Positions 1-7,333 of a stretch of 64,000 nt of DNA are shown here, one piece after another. Numbering within the stretch: position 1 is the first letter of the stretch; every line of letters starts with the position of its first letter. The translations under genes and the position numbers were made by a program. The stretch is taken from contig CAWJGF010000010.1 in the NCBI GenBank assembly GCA_963842335.1, positions 310,001 through 374,000 on the forward strand, given 5' to 3'. The DNA comes from PALSA-600 sp963842335. Its GTDB lineage: Bacteria; Actinomycetota; Thermoleophilia; Gaiellales; Gaiellaceae. The notes under the pieces are model-generated. The model did not search any database, was not told where the DNA came from, and saw only the letters and a program-made list of their open reading frames with translations.

Positions 1-1
1 G

Positions 2-73
2 ACCGAGCACAACCTCCGCGAGATCAACGAGCGGCTTGAACGTATTGAAGGCCTGCTACGAGGACGGTCATAG
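2..73 (+). CDS. C-terminal end of an unidentified coiled-coil protein (partial)
   Basis: An open frame enters from the left edge and ends at TAG 71-73. Its 23 residues (THNLREINERLERIEGLL-like, beginning TEHNLREIN) have leucine/isoleucine in heptad spacing, as in a C-terminal coiled coil. The gene starts outside the window, so no family can be named. Confidence 0.45.
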   Translation, partial: TEHNLREINERLERIEGLLRGRS

Positions 74-204
74 CAAACTGCTGCGAAGCCTACGTCCGAC
101 CCAGGGCCGCACGAGGTTGCTGTTCGATCGGCCTGACTCCTCTCAATTGGTGCTCGGTAACGATCTCAAAACGGCGGTGGGCGGATGAGTTGCCCGCGCA
201 CTCG

Positions 205-480
205 CTAGCCCTTCACGGCGCCCGAGAGACCGCCGACGATACGGCGCTCGGCGAAGAGGAAGAACACGAGCGCTGGGATGATCGACAGCGTTGTGAATGC
301 CAGGACGCCGGCGGTGTCCGTGCTGTGGTCGGTCGAGTAGTTCGCCACGCCGAGCGGCAGCGTCCAATGGTGCGGATCGGCGAGAACGAGTAGCGGCAGG
401 ATGAAGTTGTTCCAGCTCGTGATCACCGACAGGATCGTCACGGTGATCAGCGCCGGCCGGGTGAGCGACGCTGATGCCAA
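205..480 (-). pseudogene. Remnant of a carbohydrate ABC transporter permease (MalG/CUT1 type)
   Basis: About 90 residues match the end of a binding-protein-dependent sugar permease: a membrane segment SWNNFILPLLVL, then WTLPLGVANY, a second membrane segment, and the usual finish ERRIVGGLSGAVKG. Such permeases are normally about 275-300 residues. Here the first four membrane segments and the EAA loop that contacts the ATPase are missing, and the upstream 110 bases encode nothing similar. No binding protein or second permease is present. It is best read as the tail of a gene whose front was lost by recombination. Confidence 0.65.
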
Positions 481-592
481 GCTAGGCCCGAGAATGCGCA
501 AACCGCGGTGCTCCGGCTTGGCGAGCCGGGGGTCATGATCGTCGCGGTCATCGTGCCGGGTTACGCTGCCCGTAGGAGAGTCAAGGAGACCC

Positions 593-1162
593 ATGACGGA
601 CTACATGGTCAAGCCGCTCAGCCCGGGCACCTGGGACGGGTTCGCCGGGCTCGCGCAACGGCACAACGGCGTGTTCGGAGGCTGCTGGTGCACCTACTTC
701 CACACAATGCACTCTGAGAAGACGTTCGACGCCGACGACAACCGGAGTCTCAAGCGGCGCCTCGTCGAGGAGGGCCGGGCGCATGCCGCGCTCGTCTACA
801 ACGGGGACGAGGCGATCGCGTGGTGCGAGTACGGGAGCCCTGAGGAGCTGCCGAACATCTACCACCGCAAGCAGTACGAGGAGGAGCTCGATCTCGTCCC
901 CGATTACCGGATCACCTGCATTTTCGTGGACCGGCGCTACCGGCGAAAGGGGCTGTCGGACGTCGCGCTGCGAGGTGCCCTCGACCTGATCTCGGAGGCG
1001 GGCGGTGGCGTCGTCGAGGGCTACCCGCACGACACGCAGGGCAAGAAGAAGTCCGTGCTCTACAACGGGACGCGCACTCTCTTCGAGCGGGCGGGCTTCA
1101 CGTTCGTCCGCAGCAAGGGTACGGGGAACTTGAACTGCGTCATGCGCCGCATCGTGCCCTGA
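593..1162 (+). CDS. GNAT family N-acetyltransferase
   Basis: A 189-residue single-domain acetyltransferase. Strand beta-4 and the acetyl-CoA loop are visible at RITCIFVDRRYRRKGLSDVAL (about residues 106-126), where R-R-x-x-G-L/x forms the pyrophosphate-binding turn. The C-terminal part LFERAGFTFVR is the usual last helix-strand of the fold. The start is supported by AAGGAG four bases before ATG. The substrate is unknown. It stands alone between a decayed permease (opposite strand) and a convergent aldolase-like gene. Confidence 0.8.
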   Translation: MTDYMVKPLSPGTWDGFAGLAQRHNGVFGGCWCTYFHTMHSEKTFDADDNRSLKRRLVEEGRAHAALVYNGDEAIAWCEYGSPEELPNIYHRKQYEEELDLVPDYRITCIFVDRRYRRKGLSDVALRGALDLISEAGGGVVEGYPHDTQGKKKSVLYNGTRTLFERAGFTFVRSKGTGNLNCVMRRIVP

Positions 1163-1229
1163 CCCACCGTTAGTCATCGAGTGCGGTGTGTGACCTTCGG
1201 CGATCGCACTGTCGCTCGGAACCGTGATT

Positions 1230-1256
1230 AGGCGGCCTCCCCCTCGCTGGCCGCCT
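1230..1256. terminator. Hairpin between convergent genes
   Basis: aggcggcc at 1230-1237 pairs with ggccgcct at 1249-1256 (8 bp, 11-base loop) between the stop of the GNAT gene and the stop of the aldolase-like gene. There is no U-tract. A terminator role is inferred from position only. Confidence 0.4.
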
Positions 1257-1282
1257 CGGGGGGTCTCGCCGAGCAGTCCGGA

Positions 1283-1319
1283 TCGGGGTCCCGCGGGAGT
1301 CATGTCGGTCGAGGGGAGG
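1283..1319. repeat. 37-bp repeat, downstream copy
   Basis: This 37-base sequence, starting tcggggtcccgcgg and ending gtcggtcgagggg-agg, recurs at 2512-2548 in the same orientation with four mismatches (33 of 37 identical). The two copies bracket the threonine-aldolase-like gene. Function unknown. Confidence 0.6.
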
Positions 1320-1358
1320 CGCGCCCGCAGGTCGGCGTCCGAACGTCGCAGTGCGCAG

Positions 1359-2462
1359 CTAACTGTCGGCCGCGCGCTCGAGTAGCTCGCCCCAGAGTTC
1401 GACCACTTCGCTGATCGGAACGGCGAGGTTCGCGGCTGTCAGCGACAGCTCGCACCGCTGCGAGCCAGGATCGCCAGTCGCGCTGAACTCGCTCGAGAGC
1501 CAGATCTTCGATTCTCGCGTGACCTGGTAGACGGCGTCGTTCAGCGCCTCGAGCCGCCTTCGGACGATCACGTGCAACATCGCCGCTTGCGGCGGGTCCG
1601 GCACGACGGTCACGTCGTCGATTGCCGATAGGGCTTCGCCGACCAGGCGTGCCCGCTCGACCAGCTCTGGCATCCGCGGCAGGCGCTCGTCCAGACCGAG
1701 CTCAGCCGCGAGCAGGTACGGGTAGGCCCGGAAGAGCCGGCCGCCGTGGCGGATCTGCCAGACGCGAGCTTCCTGGATCAAGTCCTCCGGCCCCGCCAGC
1801 GCGCAGCCGGCCGGCGCACCAAGGTCCTTGTAGAACGAGACGTAGACCGTGTCGAACAGCGCACCGATCTCCGCCAACGACCGTCCGTAGAACGGCCCGC
1901 ATTGCCAGAGCCGTGCCCCGTCAAGATGCAGCGCCGCGCCGCGGAGGCGAGCCGCCTCGCACGTCGCCACCAGGTCGTCCCACGGCGGCAGCTCCCCGCC
2001 GAGGTCGCGCTGCGGCAGCTCGAGCAACAGCGCCGCGATCGACTCGCGCAGCTCCTCGACGTCCTTCGTCTCGATCAGCCGCTCGCGCCCGCCGAGCAGG
2101 GCCGCCCGGAGCCCATGCAGCACACCGTACGCACCCTCCTCGTGCGCCTCCAAGTGGCACTGCGGATGAAACGCGACCACGCTGCGTCCCGTTCGGTCGG
2201 CGTGGATGCGCAGCGCGATCTGCTGCGCCATCGTGCCGCTCGGCATCCAGACCGCCGCCTCCTTGCCGAGCAACTCGGCCACGCGGCGCTCCAGCCGCTC
2301 GGCCAGCTCGCCGCCGCCGTAGCGGTCGACATCGAAACCATCGGGTGCGCGTGCGACCAGGGCCTGCAGCGCCGCCGCGGGATCGCGCTCAGCCGCCGCG
2401 TCCCCGAACGCATACCGTTCCGCCTCGAGCCACACCTCGCGCCACTCGCGATCGGTCGCCAT
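1359..2462 (-). CDS. Threonine-aldolase-like PLP enzyme (beta-eliminating lyase family)
   Basis: A 367-residue PLP-dependent fold-type I protein. Features of the low-specificity threonine aldolase group are present: the early VWMPSGTMAQQIAL substrate/PLP loop, LHLDGARLWQ with the aspartate that binds the PLP ring nitrogen, and VSFYKDLGAPAGCAL with the Schiff-base lysine. These enzymes cleave L-threonine or L-allo-threonine to glycine and acetaldehyde. The start at 2462 (MATDREW) is preferred over a longer frame because TATGCT ends eight bases before the ATG, as at other leaderless starts here. The exact substrate is not provable from sequence. Confidence 0.75.
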   Translation of the reverse strand: MATDREWREVWLEAERYAFGDAAAERDPAAALQALVARAPDGFDVDRYGGGELAERLERRVAELLGKEAAVWMPSGTMAQQIALRIHADRTGRSVVAFHPQCHLEAHEEGAYGVLHGLRAALLGGRERLIETKDVEELRESIAALLLELPQRDLGGELPPWDDLVATCEAARLRGAALHLDGARLWQCGPFYGRSLAEIGALFDTVYVSFYKDLGAPAGCALAGPEDLIQEARVWQIRHGGRLFRAYPYLLAAELGLDERLPRMPELVERARLVGEALSAIDDVTVVPDPPQAAMLHVIVRRRLEALNDAVYQVTRESKIWLSSEFSATGDPGSQRCELSLTAANLAVPISEVVELWGELLERAADS

Positions 2463-2938
2463 CGAGAACGAGCATAGGCTGCGGCGACCGCCACGCACGC
2501 GCACACCCGGCTCGGGGTCCCGCGGCGGTCGTGTCGGTCGAGGGAAGGGTCCTCGGCCGCGTCCAGATCACGATGTAGGCGGGCACGTGACATGACGCAG
2601 GCGCTGTACGTCGCGATGCGGGAGGGGGTCATCTCGTGAAGGCCACCGCCGACGGACCGTTCCCGATGGTGACCCAACCCGCTGCGTGACGTTGGCTCGA
2701 TGACGAAGCGGCGCGACGAACCTTGGCACAAGCCTCGTGGCTCGAGATGCTTCGCGAGACCTGCTGCGACCTATCGGTGGGGTTCTGAAGGCCCTTGCCG
2801 CCGATCGGCGCAAGGCGGATGCTTTCCGGCTCCTCGGCGACCAACGTCGACATCCCGCCTGCCCAGGCGGGTATCTCTGGGCTATGAGTCGCCCTTTCCC
2901 ACAACTCTTCGCGAAACGCCTCACCTGCTTGCGTTTCG
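2463..2938. other. 476-bp gap without a recognisable gene
   Basis: Open frames exist on both strands, but none resembles a known family or has the codon character of the neighbouring genes. Contents seen: the upstream 37-bp repeat, and at 2854-2871 a near-perfect palindrome cccgcctg-cc-caggcggg (8-bp stem, two-base centre), which may be part of a terminator or regulatory hairpin. The rest shows nothing. Confidence 0.5.
2512..2548. repeat. 37-bp repeat, upstream copy
   Basis: Second copy of the 1283-1319 sequence (tcggggtcccgcggcggtcg at its left), placed just upstream of the aldolase-like gene and in the same orientation. The four differences are substitutions; there are no gaps. Confidence 0.6.
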
Positions 2939-4078
2939 TCAGCGCCCGAACCAGCGAGCCCGGCGGACCGCGCCGAACTCCTCCTTTTCCGCGGCGTACT
3001 CGAGGGAGGGGTCGTAGCGCTCGGCCGTTGGCGCATCGCCGGCGAGGAAGCTGACCTCGACCTTGCTCACGAGCCCTGCGCCGAACTCGGCGTAGCAGAC
3101 GCCCGAGGCCTCGTAGGGTGGAGGGGGCTCGGTGCCCGCAATCGTCGCGGCGATGTCGTCAGCGACCACGCGTGCGGCCGCCTCGGCGAAGATGCCGGCC
3201 TTGGGAACAGTCCGCGGACCGGTACAGACGTCGCCGAGCGCATAGACGCCGGGGAACGGTGTCCGGAGGTTGGACTGGTCGACTGGGATCCAATTGTTGA
3301 TGACGAGACCGGTGTCTGCGAGGGCGGTGGGTGCCCGGTGGATCGGGATGCCGACGAACAGGTCGTAGGGCAGCGTCTCGCCGATCGCGAGCTGTGCCGT
3401 TCGGGCCGCTGGGTCGATGCCTGTGACGAGATGCTCCGGCAGTTCCTTGACATTGCAGGCGGCAAGCCTGTCGCGAAACATCTGCGAGACCTCACCAGTC
3501 ACCGGGACCGGGCGTGTCATCGGAAACGTCGTCGTCATCTCCACGGAGTCCCGGATGCCCTGCAGCGTGAAGTGCTCGTGCAGCAGGAAGGAACCCTCGT
3601 ACGGAGCGGGCGGGCACTTGAACGGCTGACCGAGAACCGAGACAAGCACCCTGCCGCCTTTGAAGTCCGCGAGTGCGTCGCGCAGCCGCTCGGCGCCGGC
3701 GAGCGAGTAATACTCGTGCCCGCCCTGTTGGAAACCCGGTGTGGCGGCGAAGTCGTAGTCGGCGCCGAGCGCCACGACGACGAAGTCGGCGTCGTAGGAC
3801 CCGGCGTCGGTCGTGACGCGGCGTGCGGCTGCGTGAATCCCTGTCACGGTCTCCTGACGGAACTCGACACCGTCCTTCTCGAAGTCGCGGTAATAGAGCC
3901 GGATGTCGTCGGCCGACTGGCGGCCGAGCATCACCTCGAGCTTCGAGAAGCCGAAGAAGAACGAGTTGTTGCGATCGATCACCGTGACGCGCACCGCATC
4001 CGCGATGGTCTCCGAGAGGCGGGTCGCGAGCTCGAGTCCGCCGAACCCGGCCCCGAGGATGAGGACGTGCTTGCTCAT
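2939..4078 (-). CDS. Sulfide:quinone-oxidoreductase-like FAD/NAD(P) oxidoreductase
   Basis: A 379-residue flavoprotein. The FAD dinucleotide motif GAGFGG is at residues 9-14, the second adenine-binding strand ends FVVVALGADY near 105, and ALGDVCTGP in the last third is the conserved FAD-ribityl aspartate motif. PFKCPPAPYEG (C155) lies where sulfide:quinone reductases carry a redox cysteine (KCxGAP); other cysteines are in ALGDVC and SGVCYAEF. The family oxidises sulfide or related thiols and passes electrons to quinone, or acts as an NADH dehydrogenase. It follows a DUF442 gene by 61 bp, a pairing that favours sulfide/persulfide metabolism. TACTGT lies eight bases before the ATG, so it may have its own leaderless promoter. 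Confidence 0.7.
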   Translation of the reverse strand: MSKHVLILGAGFGGLELATRLSETIADAVRVTVIDRNNSFFFGFSKLEVMLGRQSADDIRLYYRDFEKDGVEFRQETVTGIHAAARRVTTDAGSYDADFVVVALGADYDFAATPGFQQGGHEYYSLAGAERLRDALADFKGGRVLVSVLGQPFKCPPAPYEGSFLLHEHFTLQGIRDSVEMTTTFPMTRPVPVTGEVSQMFRDRLAACNVKELPEHLVTGIDPAARTAQLAIGETLPYDLFVGIPIHRAPTALADTGLVINNWIPVDQSNLRTPFPGVYALGDVCTGPRTVPKAGIFAEAAARVVADDIAATIAGTEPPPPYEASGVCYAEFGAGLVSKVEVSFLAGDAPTAERYDPSLEYAAEKEEFGAVRRARWFGR

Positions 4079-4139
4079 CGGGCGCCACAGTACTTACTCC
4101 GACGAAGGGCCTTCCAGATGGGCAAAACGAATCGGCGAA

Positions 4140-4583
4140 CTAGGAGAGTTCGTCGATGCCTTGGGCGACCCACGCCCTGAGTTCGTCGGAACGTGCGAAT
4201 GGCGCGTCGTCTGCTTCGGCACTCGCCAGCACTTCATCGGCCGTGGCGCCGGCCCGCAGGCCGGCGTAGAGGTAGACGAGTGCGGACGAGCGCGGGCCGG
4301 TGCGGCACGTTACGACGGTCGGGCGAGGCAGTCGATCGAGCGCGGCGATGTGCTGCCGAGCAATGTCCATGTCGAGCTCGCGAGGTGGATCGGACACGAT
4401 GTTGGCCGACGCGGGTACGGCGGCCTTGACGCTCGCGTACGACATCCCTCCGTCCATCGCAGCGAACTCCTCACCGCAGAGGAACAACCAGGACGCGGCG
4501 GTCGCGTCGCGTGCGAAGGCCGCCGGATCTGAAATCAAGCCCCGGTTGAACGTGAGATCGGTCGGACCCGTGAACTGAGCCAT
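4140..4583 (-). CDS. DUF442 / BLH-type phosphatase-like protein
   Basis: About 147 residues with the dual-specificity-phosphatase-like fold of DUF442: the signature TCRTGPRSS carries the catalytic-type cysteine and arginine (C-x4-R), followed by a helix YLYAGLRAGATADEVL. The N-terminus has the family's usual pattern of asking for a position after a strand, then DPPRELDMDIARQHI. DUF442 proteins are commonly linked or fused to persulfide dioxygenases and occur beside sulfide:quinone reductases, which matches the next gene. The second methionine is chosen as start because TACCGT ends six bases before it. Confidence 0.7.
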   Translation of the reverse strand: MAQFTGPTDLTFNRGLISDPAAFARDATAASWLFLCGEEFAAMDGGMSYASVKAAVPASANIVSDPPRELDMDIARQHIAALDRLPRPTVVTCRTGPRSSALVYLYAGLRAGATADEVLASAEADDAPFARSDELRAWVAQGIDELS

Positions 4584-4708
4584 CAACGCACGGTATCCGC
4601 TCTCTGCTCGAGACGCCGGCGCACATACCGGCGCACGCCTTTGGCGACTGAGCTCGAATGCGGCGTCGGGTCGGCGCCGAACTTGACCCGCTCACGAGTG
4701 GCCCTGGG

Positions 4709-4846
4709 TCAGGGCGGCGCGTCGGTGGTACTGCCGGGCTGGATGAGTCCGGATTGGCAGGCGTAGACGACCGCTTGGACGCGGTCGCGGAGGTTGAGTT
4801 TTGGAGGATGCGTCCGACGTACGTGTTGATGGTTGCACCGGATCGG
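4709..4846 (-). pseudogene. Frameshifted C-terminal tail of a LuxR/NarL-type response regulator
   Basis: Two adjoining frames spell the last part of a LuxR DNA-binding domain: SGATINTYVGRILQ in one frame, then KLNLRDRVQAVVYACQSG in the next, which runs on to LIQPG and a stop at 4709. The normal text would be read through as VGRILQKLNLRDR, so one base is missing near 4800 (caaaactc in place of caaaagctc). Everything before the recognition helix is absent. The upstream edge coincides with the tRNA-like sequence at 4852-4874. It is certainly non-functional as a regulator. Confidence 0.7.
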
Positions 4847-4851
4847 GGGCC

Positions 4852-4874
4852 GGGTTCGAGTCCGGTCGCTCCCG
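4852..4874 (+). other. tRNA 3'-end-like sequence (possible attachment-site scar)
   Basis: ggttcgagtccggtcgctcc starting at 4853 reads like the T-loop (TTCGAGT), the 3' side of the T-stem and the 3' acceptor strand of a tRNA. The 5' side of the T-stem does not pair (ggg against ccg), and no tRNA body precedes it. Integrases that use tRNA genes duplicate exactly this 3' segment. It directly abuts the edge of the broken LuxR gene and lies 1.7 kb from an integrase tail. It could also be chance. Confidence 0.35.
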
Positions 4875-4946
4875 TTCGCGAACGCCCTGCATCTGTGGGG
4901 CGTTGCCGTGAGTGCAACGAGCTTGCTCGCGACCGTCGACCCGATG

Positions 4947-5108
4947 TCAGCGATTCGAGGCGTCGAGCAGGTCGGTGTGGGACGCGATCTCCGCGAGCTC
5001 GAGCTGCAGGCGGACCAACTGCCAACTCGCCGCCGCGGAGACCGCGCCGGCGAGTTGCCGTAGTATTTTTGACGAAGGCGGCCGTTTGCTGTCGTGCTCC
5101 GGGCGACG
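4947..5108 (-). pseudogene. Start-less fragment of an unknown helical protein
   Basis: An open frame without any ATG, GTG or TTG ends at TGA 4947-4949. Its last 38 residues (LRQLAGAVSAAASWQLVRLQ, then LELAEIASHTDLLDASNR) are amphipathic and have strong G/C third positions like real genes here. The frame is closed by a stop at 5109-5111 and lacks a start, so it looks like the 3' end of a lost gene. I do not recognise the family. Confidence 0.35.
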
Positions 5109-5206
5109 TCAGTGGGTCGAGAACACCCGTTGCATCGTGTTCGTAGATCCGCCCGTCGGGTTAGCAGCAACCTTGATCGCCGTGGGCTTCAGGACGCTGC
5201 TCGCCT

Positions 5207-5476
5207 TCACCCTCGCAGCGAGCGGGCCGACGTGCGGGCGTAGACGCCGAGATGGTAGATCCGGTTGAGTGCCTGTCCGCGCAGCATGAGTGCGTGGATA
5301 GCCTGCTTCGTCTGCAGGGACTGCACTGGCGGCGCTTTCGCGGCCGAGGCGAACGGCACCGCGAGCAGCGCTACGAGCACTGCGACCGCGAGCAGCCGCG
5401 TGGCCTTCCGTACACCGACCGTCTCCTCCGCCGTGACTCCCACGAGGATGGTGTTTGCGTTCCGGGTGCGTGACAT
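5207..5476 (-). CDS. Small putative secreted protein
   Basis: Up to 89 residues with a clear signal peptide: arginine/lysine (RKATR), a hydrophobic run LLAVAVLVALLAVPF and an A-S-A-A cleavage region, leaving about 43 residues rich in Q, L and R. A good Shine-Dalgarno site (GAAGGAGA) sits before the ATG at 5476. I do not recognise a family. The mature part has no cysteines and no repeated motif. Confidence 0.5.
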   Translation of the reverse strand: MSRTRNANTILVGVTAEETVGVRKATRLLAVAVLVALLAVPFASAAKAPPVQSLQTKQAIHALMLRGQALNRIYHLGVYARTSARSLRG

Positions 5477-5596
5477 CTGACTCTCCTTCTCGACTCGGTC
5501 ACCCTGTGCAACCGACTGATCAGAAGCTACGGCGCATACGGAGCAGCGTCGTTTCGCGCCGCGACGCTGGAACTGTTCTCGTGCGAACAGAGTTGT

Positions 5597-6253
5597 CTAG
5601 CGGGCGCGGCGAGCGAGCTCGGAAGCGTCGAGGATGCGGGTGTGCCCGCGCGTGAGCTCGATCGTTCCGCGTTTCTCTTCCTCACGCAGCACCTGGTTGA
5701 CAGTCGGACGACCGGCCCCGGAGAGCTCGGCGATCACCTCTTGCGTCAGCGGAATCGTCACCGGCCCATCGGTTCCATCCCCGTACACCTCGGCAAGTTC
5801 GAGCAGCCGGCGCCGCACGCGCTTGTCGACCGGCAAGTAGAGCGCCTCGAGCAGCCGCTCGTTCAACACTCGCACCTCATTGACCAGAAACGCCCACAGA
5901 AAGCGATCCGCGCCGGGATGCGTCGTGCGAAGAAGGTCGAAATCGGTTCGGTAGACGGAATACGTCTCGCCGGGTTCCACGGCCGCAACCGTCGCCGTCC
6001 GCTTTGCGTCATCGACGAGAAGGGCCATCTCCCCGAATGTCGCGCCGGGCCCGCGGATCGCAAGGGTGGCGGTGTCGCCGAGCGGCGTCATGATCCGAAC
6101 CGCGAACCGGCCCCGCGCGATCAGGTGGAAGCAATCAGCCGGATCGCCGCGATGGAACACGACCTCGTTCTTCGCAAAACTGCGGCGACGCGCGACCTGC
6201 AGAAGCGTCCGCAGCTCCTCCTCCGGCACCCCCGCCAACACCGCCCACCGCAT
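5597..6253 (-). CDS. Crp/Fnr family transcription regulator
   Basis: 218 residues. The N-terminal half is a cyclic-nucleotide-type beta-roll (VVFHRGDPADCFHLIARG, then the phosphate-binding-cassette region GPGATFGEMALLVDDAKRTATV), followed by a long dimer helix and a winged helix (IPLTQEVIAELSGAGRPTVN with recognition helix RPTVNQVLREEEKRG). No Fnr-type cysteine cluster is present, so it probably senses a small ligand rather than oxygen. TAGGCT ends six bases before the ATG, so the transcript is probably leaderless. Its targets are not evident; it stands beside the debris region. Confidence 0.85.
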   Translation of the reverse strand: MRWAVLAGVPEEELRTLLQVARRRSFAKNEVVFHRGDPADCFHLIARGRFAVRIMTPLGDTATLAIRGPGATFGEMALLVDDAKRTATVAAVEPGETYSVYRTDFDLLRTTHPGADRFLWAFLVNEVRVLNERLLEALYLPVDKRVRRRLLELAEVYGDGTDGPVTIPLTQEVIAELSGAGRPTVNQVLREEEKRGTIELTRGHTRILDASELARRAR

Positions 6254-6738
6254 GTCGGCAGCCTACGCAGCCGCAACTGGTTCCGTTGAGTTCATCCCGC
6301 GGTCGAACTTCCGTTGTGCGCCGCTCGTTTACAGGCTGATTCCGTCCAAGCACCGGCTTCCGCTGCTCTTCTTCGATTGGTCCCGGGCGCGGGTGTCGGC
6401 GATCGACAGGACGCTCGTCGGAGACTACGACGAACAGCGTCGCCGTGCCCGCCTCGCCGCTGCGACGCCAAAAACGCGGCTGGCGCTCTGCCGTGGGCGC
6501 GGAACGGCGAGTTCGTCGGCCAGCGCAACCTGAGCGATACCGCGGACATCTACACTCACGTTCTGATGGATGCGACGGAGATCGACCACATCCAAATGCT
6601 TTCCTGAAACCACGAAAGTGGGGTACCCGTGCGAGTCCGTGCCGGACCGGTGCCGGACGTGATCCACGAAATAACCTAGTTGCAGGCTCCTTCGAGCTCT
6701 GCACCGCCCATCCAACCCGGCAAGAGAGGAAGGCCTAG
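6254..6738. other. 485-bp gap containing an integrase tail
   Basis: Apart from the tyrosine-recombinase remnant at about 6506-6607 and the ribosome-binding site of the next gene (AAGAGAGGAAGG before 6739), no gene is recognisable. A frame through 6290-6480 reads parts that could be degraded integrase sequence, but I cannot align it with confidence. Confidence 0.5.
6506..6607 (+). pseudogene. C-terminal tail of a tyrosine recombinase (integrase)
   Basis: The last 33 residues before the stop at 6605-6607 contain VGQRNLSDTADIYTHVL followed by MDATEIDHIQML. This matches the end of phage-type integrases, where LGH-x-x-x-x-TADIYTHVL carries the catalytic tyrosine (Y of IYTHV). The upstream catalytic R-K-HxxR boxes are missing. 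The histidine of the LGH box appears as Q. It is a remnant and cannot be active. Confidence 0.65.
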
Positions 6739-6957
6739 ATGGCATCAAGTTCCAAGCGGCAGACCACGATGGCGAAGCTCGCACGCGAGCAGGCGGTGCG
6801 CGAGAAGCGCGCGCGAAAGCAGGAGAAGAAGGAAGACAAGAAGCAGGCTGCGGTCGACGCGCTGACCGCCGAGGCCGAGGGCGCGCTCGACGGTGACGGC
6901 TCCGAAGACGGGATCGCCGTCGACACGGAGGCACTCGAGGCCGACGCTCCGAGCTAG
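6739..6957 (+). CDS. Small lysine/glutamate-rich protein
   Basis: 72 residues. The first half is a highly basic helix (KLAREQAVREKRARKQEKKE) that could bind nucleic acid or the ribosome; the second half is acidic (EAEGALDGDGSEDG). A strong Shine-Dalgarno (AGAGAGGAAGG) precedes the ATG. I have the impression of similar small proteins in related actinobacteria but cannot name a family. It converges on a VOC gene; their stop codons overlap in the sequence ctag. Confidence 0.65.
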   Translation: MASSSKRQTTMAKLAREQAVREKRARKQEKKEDKKQAAVDALTAEAEGALDGDGSEDGIAVDTEALEADAPS

Positions 6958-7298
6958 ATCCGCTCGACGAGCTCGTAGAGCTGCCCGTCGGGCGCGCGGA
7001 AGTGCGCGTAGCGAAAGCGTTCGTTGCCGACCGGTTCGTCGGTTGCGACGCCGGACGCGCGCAACCTCGCGACCGCTTCGTCGAGGTCCGCGACGAGGAA
7101 GCCGATCGTCCGTGACGTTTCGCCGAGCTCACGCGGCCCAGCGACGGCGAACGTCGAGCCGTCGGGCAGCTGGAACATGTCGGCGCCTGCGCCGTCGACC
7201 GGCGCTGCGACGAGGCCGAGCACGTCGGCGGCGAAGCGCACCATTTCCTCTCGCCGGTCAGTCGCCGTTCCGGCGAAGATCAGACCGAGGACTTCCAT
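6954..7298 (-). CDS. VOC (glyoxalase/bleomycin-resistance fold) protein
   Basis: 114 residues with one vicinal-oxygen-chelate unit pair: LIFAGTATDRREEMVRFAADVLGL at the start, FLVADLDEAVARLRASGV in the middle and the closing FRAPDGQLYELVERI, where the last glutamate is a typical metal ligand. The usual first histidine is absent, so metal binding is uncertain. Its ATG follows TAGAGT by six bases. The divergent sigma-factor gene starts only 35 bp away. Confidence 0.75.
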   Translation of the reverse strand: MEVLGLIFAGTATDRREEMVRFAADVLGLVAAPVDGAGADMFQLPDGSTFAVAGPRELGETSRTIGFLVADLDEAVARLRASGVATDEPVGNERFRYAHFRAPDGQLYELVERI

Positions 7299-7304
7299 GC
7301 TCCG

Positions 7305-7327
7305 ACTCTAGTCCGGTCTTGTAGGTT
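7305..7327. promoter_or_regulatory. Divergent pair of leaderless -10 boxes
   Basis: TAGGTT at 7322-7327 ends six bases before the GTG of the sigma gene. On the other strand TAGAGT (7310-7305) ends six bases before the ATG of the VOC gene. The two starts are only 35 bp apart, so each -35 region would fall at or inside the other gene's start. No clear -35 box is visible. Confidence 0.6.
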
Positions 7328-7333
7328 CCTCGA

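Larger units (their letters stand above)
4584..5206. other. 623-bp region of gene debris
   Basis: No intact gene is visible here. The region contains the frameshifted LuxR tail, the tRNA-end-like sequence and the start-less fragment described separately. Overlapping open frames on the plus strand (for example about 4912-5268) read antisense to these remnants and show no family resemblance. Confidence 0.6.

Noticed and set aside
4912..5268. Plus-strand 118-codon frame in the debris zone
   Set aside because: Serine/arginine/cysteine-rich with no motif; it runs antisense to the better-supported fragment ending at 4947.
6290..6505. Possible further integrase sequence
   Set aside because: Parts such as SAIDRTLVGDYDE could belong to a recombinase N-domain, but I cannot align them with any confidence.
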